Of a stretch of 26,134 nt of DNA, positions 1 to 8,589 are shown one piece after another (position 1 is the stretch's first letter; each line of letters opens with the position of its first letter). The notes under the pieces are model-generated. The model did no database searches and was not told the DNA's origin. It was given only the letters and a program-made list of their open reading frames with translations. This DNA comes from Phaeoceros laevis (Eukaryota; Anthocerotophyta; Anthocerotopsida; Notothyladales): assembly GCA_049999765.1 (NCBI GenBank), contig JBNGIQ010007854.1, forward strand, positions 1 to 26,134. Direction: 5' to 3'. The position numbers and the translations under genes are program-made.

Positions 1-55
1 GGTTCATATAAGAGGTACAGAGGTTCAGGTTCATGTCGTTTCACATAATCATGGC

Positions 56-517
56 ATGGGCCCCATGTTGCTTACGTGGTGGAGACATTTTTTGCATGTA
101 GCAGGCGGGGGACACAGTTGCCAGCCAGATGGCGATGAATCTCGGGTCCGGTCCAGTAGGAGGCTGGCTTGGGAGAAAGCCGTGGGCATAGAGGAGTTAT
201 GTGGAAAGCGGAATGCGTGGTGGGGTGTGAAGGGTCACGTGAAGGATAATTTCAACCATATTTCCTCTCCAATTTCAAAAGATGAGCATCGTGGTAACGC
301 AGATTACTTGGAGTCCGTGCTAGACGTATTCTGGGAGCTACCTCCAGTAGCTGCTCCGTCTCTGACAAAGCAAACAAGGTACGACCCTGCCCGGACGACT
401 TCACCTCTGATATCGGACGGGGACATGCTGTCATTTCACAAACATCGCCTCAACGTTCTCAACACTAGCGTTTTCAATGGCTACACCCAAATGGCATACG
501 TAAAGGTGTCCACTTGA
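56..517 (+). CDS. hypothetical ORF, 153 aa
   Basis: An ATG-initiated open frame of 153 codons ends with TGA. I do not recognise the product. It has no signal peptide or membrane segment; a basic stretch near residues 30-45 is followed by a mixed polar region. Codon use is not obviously against coding, but nothing independent supports a gene: no family motif and no splice context. It could be the 3' part of a gene that begins before the window, or chance. The opposite strand of this region is interrupted by many stops. Confidence 0.22.
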   Translation: MGPMLLTWWRHFLHVAGGGHSCQPDGDESRVRSSRRLAWEKAVGIEELCGKRNAWWGVKGHVKDNFNHISSPISKDEHRGNADYLESVLDVFWELPPVAAPSLTKQTRYDPARTTSPLISDGDMLSFHKHRLNVLNTSVFNGYTQMAYVKVST

Positions 518-1109
518 GCACGTTCACTCTTTGGCTCTAGTGTTCTGTTAACAAAAATTTCTCCTTCGAAACTCGGCAACCTGCAACCTGGAGTCCTGGA
601 CAACAGAAAACACAAGTCAATGGTCCTTGGCTTCTGTAAGACTAAATCACAGGTTGGATTCCTTGTTTCCTCACTTAGTACCCAAAACTTGGATAAATTA
701 TTCTCTCGTTGTGCCTCGACTACTTCCACAATCCTTCATTGGTGGTTGAGAACTTGATAGAAGCGAACCCTCCCTGAAGAAGTCAATCACTACCTAGCTG
801 TACTAACAAGCTAGTCTGACCAACCTTGAAGGAAGGAAGGAACTTTACTAAGTGCTTTTGAAAAGCTTCTGTTTCTTATGGAAGAGGGGATGCTTGTTTC
901 CTAGAGCTAGTGTCTTTGTGGTGAAGGCTGGTTGTTTGTGAAGGACGCCATTTTCGAGAAGGTCGGCCGGCGGCCTTATTCAGTGAAGCAGTGAACCAAT
1001 TAGTTGGTCGCCCTTCAGCTGAACTGGACTTAACGAAGACGAAAAACATATTTAGTTTACCTGCAGAACATCTGGAATTTAGGAGAGGTTAGGAAGAAAA
1101 GTTTAGACT
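518..1109. other. intergenic, 3' flank of the PPR gene
   Basis: No gene is supported here. Short open frames on both strands lack family features. The right part should contain the 3' UTR of the minus-strand PPR gene, whose stop codon is at 1110-1112. Confidence 0.5.
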
Positions 1110-4100
1110 TCAATGCCTGTCGCCGCATGAACAAGACCCATTGTGGAAACGGTGTACACGATGTGCATCTCTGACTACGATTTCTCGCTTTTCGAGTTGG
1201 GACATGATCTTGGTGCTACTGTGGCAGTCATTGCACATTCGGAGATTTTTAGTAACAAGCAAGCTTGTACCATCTGGTGTGTTCATCAGACCGTATGCCA
1301 GGGCCAGTTTCTCTGCATGTCCACACAAGGCATCTTCTTTCCCCTGCTCAGATATTGCCCTGAGCACCAAGCTTGTTTGAGGTACATGCCCACCTTGCTC
1401 CTGTACCCTTGAGTTCATGCTCCTCAGCTTTGATGAGATGTCAGACCTCTCCTCTCCGACAACGAACTCGTGCACCTTCCTGTGGACTTCGATGCATGCC
1501 TTGGCGGGCTTCTTCCAAGCTCCTGCCGACTTTCTCTGCTTCTCGATCTTTTGGACGTCCCTCCACCTGCCAGCATTTGCATAGATGCTCCCTAGAAGCA
1601 CATATGCAGCAGCGTTTTGGGGCTCCAGTTCGATGAGATGGTTGAAACATCTGGTTCCCAACTCGAAGTTGCCGTGGCTTTTGCAAGCGCTGAGCAGGGA
1701 AGTCCATCCTACTACATTGTTGTGGAATGGCATACCTTGCAACATAGCCTCTGCCTCCTTGAGCCGGCCTGACCGTCCGAGCAGATCGGCCATACAGTTG
1801 TAGTGGTGTACAGTGGGCACAATGCCGTCCTCCAACATCATTTTGAAGTACTGCTGGCCCTTGTGCACTAGGCCAGCGTGACTGCATGCCACAAGAAGAC
1901 AGAGGAAAGTGGTCTCATCCGGCTCAACACCCTGCTGCAGCATGTTGTCAAAACACTGCACTGCCATCTGACCATCGTTGTGTTCAGCGTAACCAGCTAG
2001 CATAGCATTCCATGTCACCACATCTTGTGTTGGGAGTCTGTCAAACACTCTACGAGCATCGTCCATGCTCCCGCATTTTGCATACATGTCCACCAAGCTG
2101 TTGCCAACCATCACATCAGCTTCCAGCCCCATTTCCTGAATCTGTCCATGCAGCTGCTTCCCCTGCTGAAGCGCCCCCATGTTGGCGCATGCTGGCAGGA
2201 GGCACAAGAATGTGACAGAATCAGCTGGAGTCATGCCCTCGAGGTGCATACTTGCATAAAGAGCAAGGGCTTCTTGACCAAGCCCATGCTCTGCGTATCC
2301 TGCAATCATGGCAGTCCAAGTCACTACGTCTTTTATGGGCAATTTATCAAATACTCCTCGAGCATCCTTCAAGCTGCCACACATAGAGTACAGCTTGACC
2401 AGGCAGCTCCCAATAAGTCCATCAGTTTCCAAGCCACTTTCACAAATGCGAGAATGAAGTAGCTCCCCTTGATGTAGAGAGTTAATGCTGGTGCATGCTT
2501 GTAGGAGGAATGCATATGTAACATGATCAGCTGTAGTCAAGCCATCTTGTCGCATATTTTCATATAGATCAAGGGCTGCCTGACCAAGCCCATGTTGAAC
2601 ATACCCTGCAATCATAGCATTCCATGTCACTATATTTTTTGTGGGCAGCCTCTGGAACACTCCAGCAGCATTGTCTAAGCTGCCACATTTTGCGTACATG
2701 TCCACTAAGGAGCTGCCAACCACTACATCAGATTCCAGCCCCATTTCAGAAATGCGTGCATGAATCTCCCTTCCCTGATGAAGATTTCCGATGCTGGCAC
2801 ATGCTTGCAGAAGGCAAACATACAAAACATGATCTCCTGTAATCACGTCCTTCAGTTGCATCTCTGTAAAAAGAGCCAGTGCTTCACGACCAAGCCCTCG
2901 CCGAGAGTAACCTGCAATCATCGCCGTCCATGTAACCACATTCTTGTTTGGAAGACTGTCAAAAACTCTGCGTGCATCCTCTAAAGTGCCACAGTTCACG
3001 TACATGTCCATTAGGGAGGTGCCCACAATAAGATTGCCTTCAAGTCCACTTTCCAATATCTGTGCGTGGAGCTGCTTACCCTGATCCAAATCTTCAACGC
3101 TAATACATGCTTGCAGGAGGCATACAAATGTAAAAGCATCCGCTGGAGTGATGTGTTCCCGTTGCATACTCCCATAGAGAAAAAGTGCTTCTTGGCCAAA
3201 GCCATGGTGGGCATATCCTGCGATCATGACATTCCATGTCACCACATCTCTTGTAGGCAAGTTGTCAAACACTTTGCGTGCATTATCCAAACTTCCACAC
3301 TTTGCATACATGTTCACCAGGCCATTGCCGACACAGAGATCAGATTCTAGCCCTCTTTCCAGGATTTGAGCATGAAGTTGTTTCCCCTCATCTAGAGCTT
3401 GAATATCTGCAAAGACTCGGAGGAGACACACGAATGTAACAGCATCAGTTGGTTTGATGCCTGCATGACGCATGCTTGCATACACAGAGCGGGCTTCTTG
3501 GCCCAGACCATGCTGAACATACCCTGTGATCATGGCAGTCCAGCTCACCACATCTTTGGTTGGCAGATTGTTGAAAACATTTATTGCATCATCTAGGCTC
3601 CTACACTTCGCATACATGTCAATCAGGCAGGTGCCAACGACAACGTCTGCATCTAGATGACTTTCATGGATATGTGCATGAAGGCGCTTTCCCTCAAGAA
3701 AATCTCCAATGCTGCCACATGCCTGCAGAAGACACACAAATGTGATACGATTGGCTGGAATGATCCTTTCATGTTGCATCTTCACATAGAGATCAAGGGC
3801 TTGTCTACCAAGACCATTCTGAGCATAGCCTGCAATCATGGCGTTCCATGTTGCGACATTTTTGCTTGGTAGATTTTCAAAAACTTGGCGTGCATCTTCA
3901 AAGCTGAGGCACTTTGCATACATGGTCACTAGAGAAGTGCCGACGAACACATTGATCTCTTCTCCAGCACCCATAATATCAGCATGAACCTCCCTCCCGG
4001 CAGGCAGGTCTTTTGCAGACGCACAAGCTTTCAGAACTGCCACAAAGATATGGTTGTCAGGCTTAACAGTCGAATCTCGCATCTGTCGGTAGAGACTCAT

Positions 4101-4532
4101 AGCCTCCCTGGGCTGTTCATGCGAAGCATGAGCCAAAAGTATGGCAGCCCACATATAGCGGTCTGGCTTCGGCACCTTGGTAAAGACGCTTGTGGCTTCC
4201 TCCAGTCGTCCTCGAGAGGCATACATACGAATAATGTGGTTGGCCAAGAATAAATTTGAGTCATGGCCACTTTTGACAACCAGAGCATGGACCTTGGCAC
4301 CAGAAACCAGATCTTTCTCTGTAATGCACCTCCTGATGAGGCCATAAAACAGAGAGCTGTCAACAAAAGATCCCCGCTGCACCAGGTGATCCACTGCTGT
4401 AACAGCCTCACTGAGCTGTCTCTCCTGAAATGGTCTGCTGTCATGGCGTGAGGCCCTGGCAGGCGCCCAGTGGAGCGTACTGAAGGCGAGGGCTGAACTG
4501 GGAAGCATCCAGCTAGAAGAGCTTGGAAGCAT
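1110..4532 (-). CDS. PPR protein (PLS class) with variant DYW domain (KP box, C-terminal DRH); putative organellar RNA-editing factor
   Basis: An intronless frame of 1140 residues. The N-terminus (residues 1-50) is rich in Ser and Arg and poor in acids, as in organelle transit peptides. Eight S motifs of the MYAKCGS...VFDxLP type follow at about 102-residue (306-bp) spacing, alternating with P and L motifs (WNAMIAGY, TFVCLLQAC). Then come E-type motifs (about 850-1000) and a DYW deaminase domain. The zinc and active-site pattern is intact: HAE at 1072-1074, CxxC at 1100-1103, H1127, and CSC at 1134-1136. Two positions differ from canonical DYW: the PG box reads KKPAKACIEV (K1008-P1009), and the last three residues are DRH. 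In this family the PLS tract reads organellar RNA and the DYW domain edits C to U; the KP variant has been linked to U-to-C editing. The start is the ATG at 4530-4532; an in-frame stop lies upstream at 4578-4580. Confidence 0.93.
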   Translation of the reverse strand: MLPSSSSWMLPSSALAFSTLHWAPARASRHDSRPFQERQLSEAVTAVDHLVQRGSFVDSSLFYGLIRRCITEKDLVSGAKVHALVVKSGHDSNLFLANHIIRMYASRGRLEEATSVFTKVPKPDRYMWAAILLAHASHEQPREAMSLYRQMRDSTVKPDNHIFVAVLKACASAKDLPAGREVHADIMGAGEEINVFVGTSLVTMYAKCLSFEDARQVFENLPSKNVATWNAMIAGYAQNGLGRQALDLYVKMQHERIIPANRITFVCLLQACGSIGDFLEGKRLHAHIHESHLDADVVVGTCLIDMYAKCRSLDDAINVFNNLPTKDVVSWTAMITGYVQHGLGQEARSVYASMRHAGIKPTDAVTFVCLLRVFADIQALDEGKQLHAQILERGLESDLCVGNGLVNMYAKCGSLDNARKVFDNLPTRDVVTWNVMIAGYAHHGFGQEALFLYGSMQREHITPADAFTFVCLLQACISVEDLDQGKQLHAQILESGLEGNLIVGTSLMDMYVNCGTLEDARRVFDSLPNKNVVTWTAMIAGYSRRGLGREALALFTEMQLKDVITGDHVLYVCLLQACASIGNLHQGREIHARISEMGLESDVVVGSSLVDMYAKCGSLDNAAGVFQRLPTKNIVTWNAMIAGYVQHGLGQAALDLYENMRQDGLTTADHVTYAFLLQACTSINSLHQGELLHSRICESGLETDGLIGSCLVKLYSMCGSLKDARGVFDKLPIKDVVTWTAMIAGYAEHGLGQEALALYASMHLEGMTPADSVTFLCLLPACANMGALQQGKQLHGQIQEMGLEADVMVGNSLVDMYAKCGSMDDARRVFDRLPTQDVVTWNAMLAGYAEHNDGQMAVQCFDNMLQQGVEPDETTFLCLLVACSHAGLVHKGQQYFKMMLEDGIVPTVHHYNCMADLLGRSGRLKEAEAMLQGMPFHNNVVGWTSLLSACKSHGNFELGTRCFNHLIELEPQNAAAYVLLGSIYANAGRWRDVQKIEKQRKSAGAWKKPAKACIEVHRKVHEFVVGEERSDISSKLRSMNSRVQEQGGHVPQTSLVLRAISEQGKEDALCGHAEKLALAYGLMNTPDGTSLLVTKNLRMCNDCHSSTKIMSQLEKREIVVRDAHRVHRFHNGSCSCGDRH

Positions 4533-4664
4533 CCAAACGATCGCCGCTGCACCAGGTGATCCACTGCAGTAACAGCCTCACTGAGCTGTCTCTCCTCAAA
4601 TGATCTGCTGTCATGGCGTGAGGCCCTGGCAGGGTTGAGCTGGGAAGCATCCAGCTAGACGAGC
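4375..4664. repeat. tandem duplication across the PPR start region, offset 170 bp
   Basis: Copy 1 (about 4375-4523) encodes the PPR N-terminus. Copy 2 (about 4545-4664) lies just upstream of the start codon. The copies are nearly identical, except that copy 2 lacks 28 bp. That indel shifts the frame, so copy 2 cannot extend the transit peptide in frame. A Met-containing frame in copy 2 (start about 4698) begins like the real N-terminus and then diverges. Confidence 0.85.
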
Positions 4665-5026
4665 TAGCAGACGTAGATCGCTGCACGAACGGGAGCACCT
4701 AGCTCGAGTGGAAGTAGCAACGGATTCGAGTTAGTTACCCGGAGCTAGTTCGGGCCCCGGCAGTTTCCTCGTCCACCTATTAAGTTTCCTATCACATCCT
4801 CTCCGAATCCCGAGTCCTAACCCTTGGTCGATCGCCCGGGCGAAGGATGTACCCAGCAGGAATGCGTACAGGACTCAAGCACCAAGAAGTACACAATAAT
4901 GAACTGATATTCCATGAAGGAGATTGTTCCATGATGGTTTTAGGGGAGGTGGAAGGGGTTTGAAGAAGACTAGAATTGTGGATGAGGCGGAGCATGTAGG
5001 CAATGTTGAGGATTCGGTGAACAGAG

Positions 5027-5860
5027 ATGGGAAACGGACGATGTGTGGAAGGGTGTCGGAGTGAAAACGTTGACACGCGCAAAAGTGTTGCGGAGAAAGT
5101 GCACGAGCTCTATCACAGGGCATTCCCTGACGCCGGCTGTCCAGTTACTGCGGAAGGTAAGGAGAAATTGGTCTCGGATGCCCGGAGCCAGGACCAGGGG
5201 TCTTCGGCTAGTGATGCAGCAGGGAGCTCAGAGCGGTGTCCGGGGAGTGAGCAGGCGGATTCCGGTCACAAGTACAAGCATCCGCATGGCAGGCGCATAG
5301 ATCAACAGCCAAAGGAAGGACCTGGTCGGAATGTCTGGGTGATGCCTTCCTTTCCGTACTACGGGACTGAGGGCCCGGAGGAGATCAATCCGGCAAACAG
5401 AATATCGATGCCGGAAAATGCCAACCAGAACCCTGCTACAGGGCAGCGGAAACCGCTGTCCCAGTATCGGCAGAGGTCGTCCACACCTTAGGGAGGCACA
5501 GATGAAAGCCGGGTGTATCCGTCTCCTCGGATGTTTTTCAACAGTCTTGTCAGCAAAGACAAAGCTGCTGACGTGAGTGAAAGGGACATGGAAGCTGTAG
5601 TGGCAACTCACTATGCCGTGAACGAGGCAGCATGGTCCAAGTTATTGCAATGGGAGAAACTATATTCCCAGCTTTTTCCTGCTTCATCTGAGCATGAGCC
5701 AAGGTTGCTGTACTTCAAGGGACGGCCTCACGACATATCCCCAAAGGTGAGTCCAGGATGGCTGCAACTTACGAAACTGTTGTGGCGTGTGAACCTTTGT
5801 TGTTGCTCCTCCTGGCTCCTACTGACATACCACTGCATTTGCCCAGGCTCGCCTCCCTGC
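5027..5860 (+). pseudogene. HCCS: holocytochrome c synthase (cytochrome c heme lyase), truncated and with an in-frame stop
   Basis: Heme lyase (cytochrome c biogenesis System III) attaches heme to apocytochrome c in the mitochondrial intermembrane space. From the ATG at 5027, 154 codons carry two Cys-Pro heme-regulatory motifs (GCPV at C38, RCPG at C71). They are followed by the family core NPANRISMPENANQNPA and GQRKPLS (residues 121-145). A TAG at 5489-5491 then interrupts the frame. Without any frame shift it continues as GGTDESRVYPSPRMFFNSL, a HxxxNEAAWxxLLxWE segment, and KGRPHDISPK. Exon 1 ends at 5746 with a GTGAGT donor. A 100-nt intron (5747-5846) ends in CCCAG, and the next exon opens Ala-Arg-Leu, as the family predicts, then loses all similarity. 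The C-terminal half with the PFDRHDW region is not visible. Also unusual is Arg for the usual Trp before YPSP. Nonsense, truncation and substitutions point to a pseudogene; an error at the TAG alone would not rescue it. Confidence 0.75.
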
Positions 5861-6384
5861 ACCGAACCCCGATTACTGTTTTCCTAATCCAACTGAGTTT
5901 CTAATCACATCCCCTAGGTGCATGATTAAGGAAACTCCTTCCACACTGATTGTATTAAGATTCTTAAGCCCAACAGGCCACACACCTAACTTATCGGCAT
6001 GAGTAAATCCGTCAAGTTCGTCTTAACCTGATGACTCGGTCAATGAGGGCTTTCAATTAATCCTATTGACGAGGTCTGATCTGGATTAACAGATTGCAGG
6101 CTGCCACGTTGTAGGTACCATGTGGACTGGCGATCACTGATACTTACCCAAATGATTTGGATCAGCCTCACCACCCGGAACCGCTGGACTGCCCTCTGTA
6201 CTTTCATTAGGGTTATTGAAATCGGCCAGCTGAACAGCTTCTCTCGAATCTAGATCATTCAGTGTTTGTTTTGCACGCCTGAGCTCTCGAGCTCCCTTTG
6301 TTCGTCGCACTCTTTCACTTCCCTGATGCATCTCTGGCACATCCCTGGCACATTTCAGTGGTGTATGTCGCTTCAGCACATTTG
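5861..6384. other. intergenic; weak minus-strand exon candidate
   Basis: No convincing gene. On the minus strand a basic 110-codon frame (6134-6466) runs into a good donor (GTAAGT, about 6143-6148). It has no recognisable motif and overlaps the duplicated segment to its right. Confidence 0.3.
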
Positions 6385-6665
6385 CGGTTGAGGGCCTTCT
6401 TGCACGTGAATTCCAGCTTGTCGCTCTTGTTTTCTGAGGAACTTGAGGTTTGCCGCTTCTTTGCATGCTTCAAATTTTTGCGTTAAATTCATTTGTAGTA
6501 GCTGACGCTGGTATCGGAGGGTTTTGTCTGTCGGTGAGAACATTTTGAGGTGGAGTGCCTTCTTGCACGAGTGAATTCCAACTTGCCGGCCTGTTTGTGA
6601 GCAGATTGAGGTTCACTGCCTTTTTGCCAGGTGCTTACAACTTTGTAGTACATTTCTTCGTAGTA
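6385..6665. repeat. tandem duplication in the 5' flank of the retropepsin-like gene
   Basis: Two diverged copies of about 120 bp (about 6385-6502 and 6546-6665, offset about 160 bp) share GCCTTCTTGCACG, GTGAATTCCA, a TTGAGGTTxxCxGCxTxTTTGC block and TTTGTAGTA. They lie just upstream of a likely splice acceptor (TTATTTTAG at 6700) before the start codon. They are therefore probably promoter, 5' UTR or 5' UTR intron. Confidence 0.7.
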
Positions 6666-6718
6666 CAGATTTTTGATCTCTGTGCCGGTGGTTATTTTAG
6701 GAGGCCTTGGCAACTGGT

Positions 6719-8482
6719 ATGGCAAGTCCCAGAACCTTGAAATCGCGGACTTCGGCAGACATGTTCGTGGAGAAGCTCCAGGAGTTGGTGGACAAATCCA
6801 TGACTCGACTTGTGGAGCCGCTTCAAGCAGCTTTTGATGCTCAGGAAGCCAGGGTGTGGAGCCTGGAAGTCACAGTGGCGACTCAGCAGGCCAAAATCGA
6901 GACACTCGAGAAAATGATTGCGGCTTGTGAAAGCAAGCTGGAGCAGGATCCGAAGGAGGAGAACAACATAGCACCGGAATCAGATCATCTCCTGGAAGAC
7001 TGCGTGATCAGCGTCTGTGTGAGGGACAACGCCAAGGGCTTCTCGGGACTGGTGAACGGTGTTCCAGCTAGATTTTGGATGTCAACCGGCTCCACTCACT
7101 CCTTCATCAATGCTGACGTTGCGGCGAGAGCAGGAATGCCCTTTGTGAGCAGGATTCCAATGATTTGTAGCGAGCGTTTTGGCGGGAACCAGTACAGGAC
7201 CAAGGGTACGGTAGAGGCTGTGTGTAGCATTCAGGATACTTATGAATGCACTCTCCTGCTTGAAGTTCTCGAGGAACTCAAGTCATTTGATGTTGTTCTT
7301 GGGAGTAATTGGCTGCATCGGGTTGGGAGCGTCCAGTTCCTGGCCGATCCAAACCGGGTGTCATTCTCTTACCAGAACCGAATGGTCACTCTGACGTATG
7401 AGTATGGTCAAAATGAGGAGGAGACCCAGGGAAATCAGCTGAACGGGGCTCCCTCTCAGCGGATAGAGGAGAACTCTATCCTATCGGTACTGGGTGCGGA
7501 GGACGAGGAGGAGGATACCGATAAGGATGACAATGACGACGAGGAGGACGATGGGGATGACTATGAGGATGCCTATGAAGATCAGCAGGACTTGGAAACC
7601 TGCACAATCAGTGTCCTTGTGAGCGGGGAGGTCAAGGGCTTCCGGGGTACGGTCAATGGTATTCTAGCTACTTTTCTCTTCTCATCCGGCTCCACTCACT
7701 CCTTCATCAATGCTGATGTTGCGGCAAGAGCAGAACTGGCATTCGTGTCCAGGACACCCAAGTTATGTGAGATGCGTTATGGCGGATACCATTACAGAAC
7801 TGAGGGCACGGTGGAGGCGGTGTTTACCATCCAAGATACGTATAGAAGCATTTTCCCGTTTGAAGTCCTCAAGGAACTCAAGACACATGATGTTGTGCTG
7901 GGGAACGATTGGGCCTACGAGGTTGGGGACATGCAGTTCCTGGGCAGACCGAGCAGGTTGTCCTTTCTTCATCAGAACCAAATGGTCACCCTGACATATG
8001 AGTCACTTGGAAATGTCGCTGGTGAGCAGGACAGCGAGGAGAATCCGCAGAACGATGGTCAGAACAGTGCATCCTGTGTCCTTGTGACTGATAATGCCAA
8101 GGGATACAAAATTCAGGGTCAGGTCAGTGATGTTCCAGCGTCCTTCTTTATCTCCCAAGACTCCACCCACTCTTTCATCAAATCTGAATTTGCTAGACGA
8201 GCAGGCCTGACATACGTGGCTGGGGCACCCAAGATCTGTGAAATGCCTGATGTGGGCGGCACTCACAGGACCGAGGGAAGAGTGCAGGCTTCTGTTACCA
8301 TTCAGAAGTACGGAGCCACGCTCCAGTTTGAAGTTCTCGAGCAACTCAGTGCATTTGACGTTGTGCTTGGATCGGACTGGACGTCTGGGTTGAAGGAGCT
8401 GCTGCTTTCAGGCCGTAGGGTTTCTTTTCGTCACCAGGGTCGGATGGTCACTCTCAAATGTCAGGGGAATGGACCGAACTGA
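6719..8482 (+). CDS. coiled-coil protein with three tandem retropepsin-like domains lacking the catalytic Asp
   Basis: Start is the ATG at 6719, giving 587 aa; a likely 5' UTR splice acceptor lies at 6700. Residues about 14-76 form an amphipathic coiled-coil-like region. Three repeats follow: 94-227, 294-427 and 451-583; the first two are spaced exactly 200 residues apart. A very acidic linker of mostly D and E occupies about 258-290. Each repeat has the Ty3/gypsy retropepsin layout: a xSxxSTHSFI element corresponding to DSGATHSFI, then about 70 residues later DVVLGS/N-DW, the conserved end of the protease fold. In all three the active-site Asp is replaced by Ser (S122, S322, S479), and the third repeat also has GlnAsp for SerGly. 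No integrase, reverse transcriptase or zinc knuckle is attached. Proteolysis is therefore unlikely, and a domesticated binding or scaffold role is my inference. A decayed retroelement fragment is the alternative, but an open 587-codon frame argues against it. Confidence 0.8.
   Translation: MASPRTLKSRTSADMFVEKLQELVDKSMTRLVEPLQAAFDAQEARVWSLEVTVATQQAKIETLEKMIAACESKLEQDPKEENNIAPESDHLLEDCVISVCVRDNAKGFSGLVNGVPARFWMSTGSTHSFINADVAARAGMPFVSRIPMICSERFGGNQYRTKGTVEAVCSIQDTYECTLLLEVLEELKSFDVVLGSNWLHRVGSVQFLADPNRVSFSYQNRMVTLTYEYGQNEEETQGNQLNGAPSQRIEENSILSVLGAEDEEEDTDKDDNDDEEDDGDDYEDAYEDQQDLETCTISVLVSGEVKGFRGTVNGILATFLFSSGSTHSFINADVAARAELAFVSRTPKLCEMRYGGYHYRTEGTVEAVFTIQDTYRSIFPFEVLKELKTHDVVLGNDWAYEVGDMQFLGRPSRLSFLHQNQMVTLTYESLGNVAGEQDSEENPQNDGQNSASCVLVTDNAKGYKIQGQVSDVPASFFISQDSTHSFIKSEFARRAGLTYVAGAPKICEMPDVGGTHRTEGRVQASVTIQKYGATLQFEVLEQLSAFDVVLGSDWTSGLKELLLSGRRVSFRHQGRMVTLKCQGNGPN
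6998..8467 (+). repeat. three coding repeats of the retropepsin-like gene
   Basis: Repeat units are 6998-7399, 7598-7999 and 8069-8467. Units 1 and 2 retain long identical DNA runs around the STHSFINADVAARA segment (near 7088 and 7688). That suggests a later duplication or gene conversion between them, while unit 3 is older and more diverged. Confidence 0.8.
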
Positions 8483-8589
8483 ACACGCTTTAAAATCGGC
8501 AGGTTTGTAGAAGCATGTTTGTTGAAGGGAATAAGAGAAGCGACGGGGCCTCATTCCTAGACAGAAGTTTTACTGCCTTGTCTTGACAG

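Noticed and set aside
1141-4253. Many plus-strand open frames of 60-145 codons across the PPR gene
   Set aside because: They repeat with the 306-bp PPR period and are antisense shadows.
6719-8482. Active aspartic protease or part of an intact retrotransposon
   Set aside because: All three active-site Asp positions are Ser, and there is no reverse transcriptase, integrase, zinc knuckle or LTR nearby.
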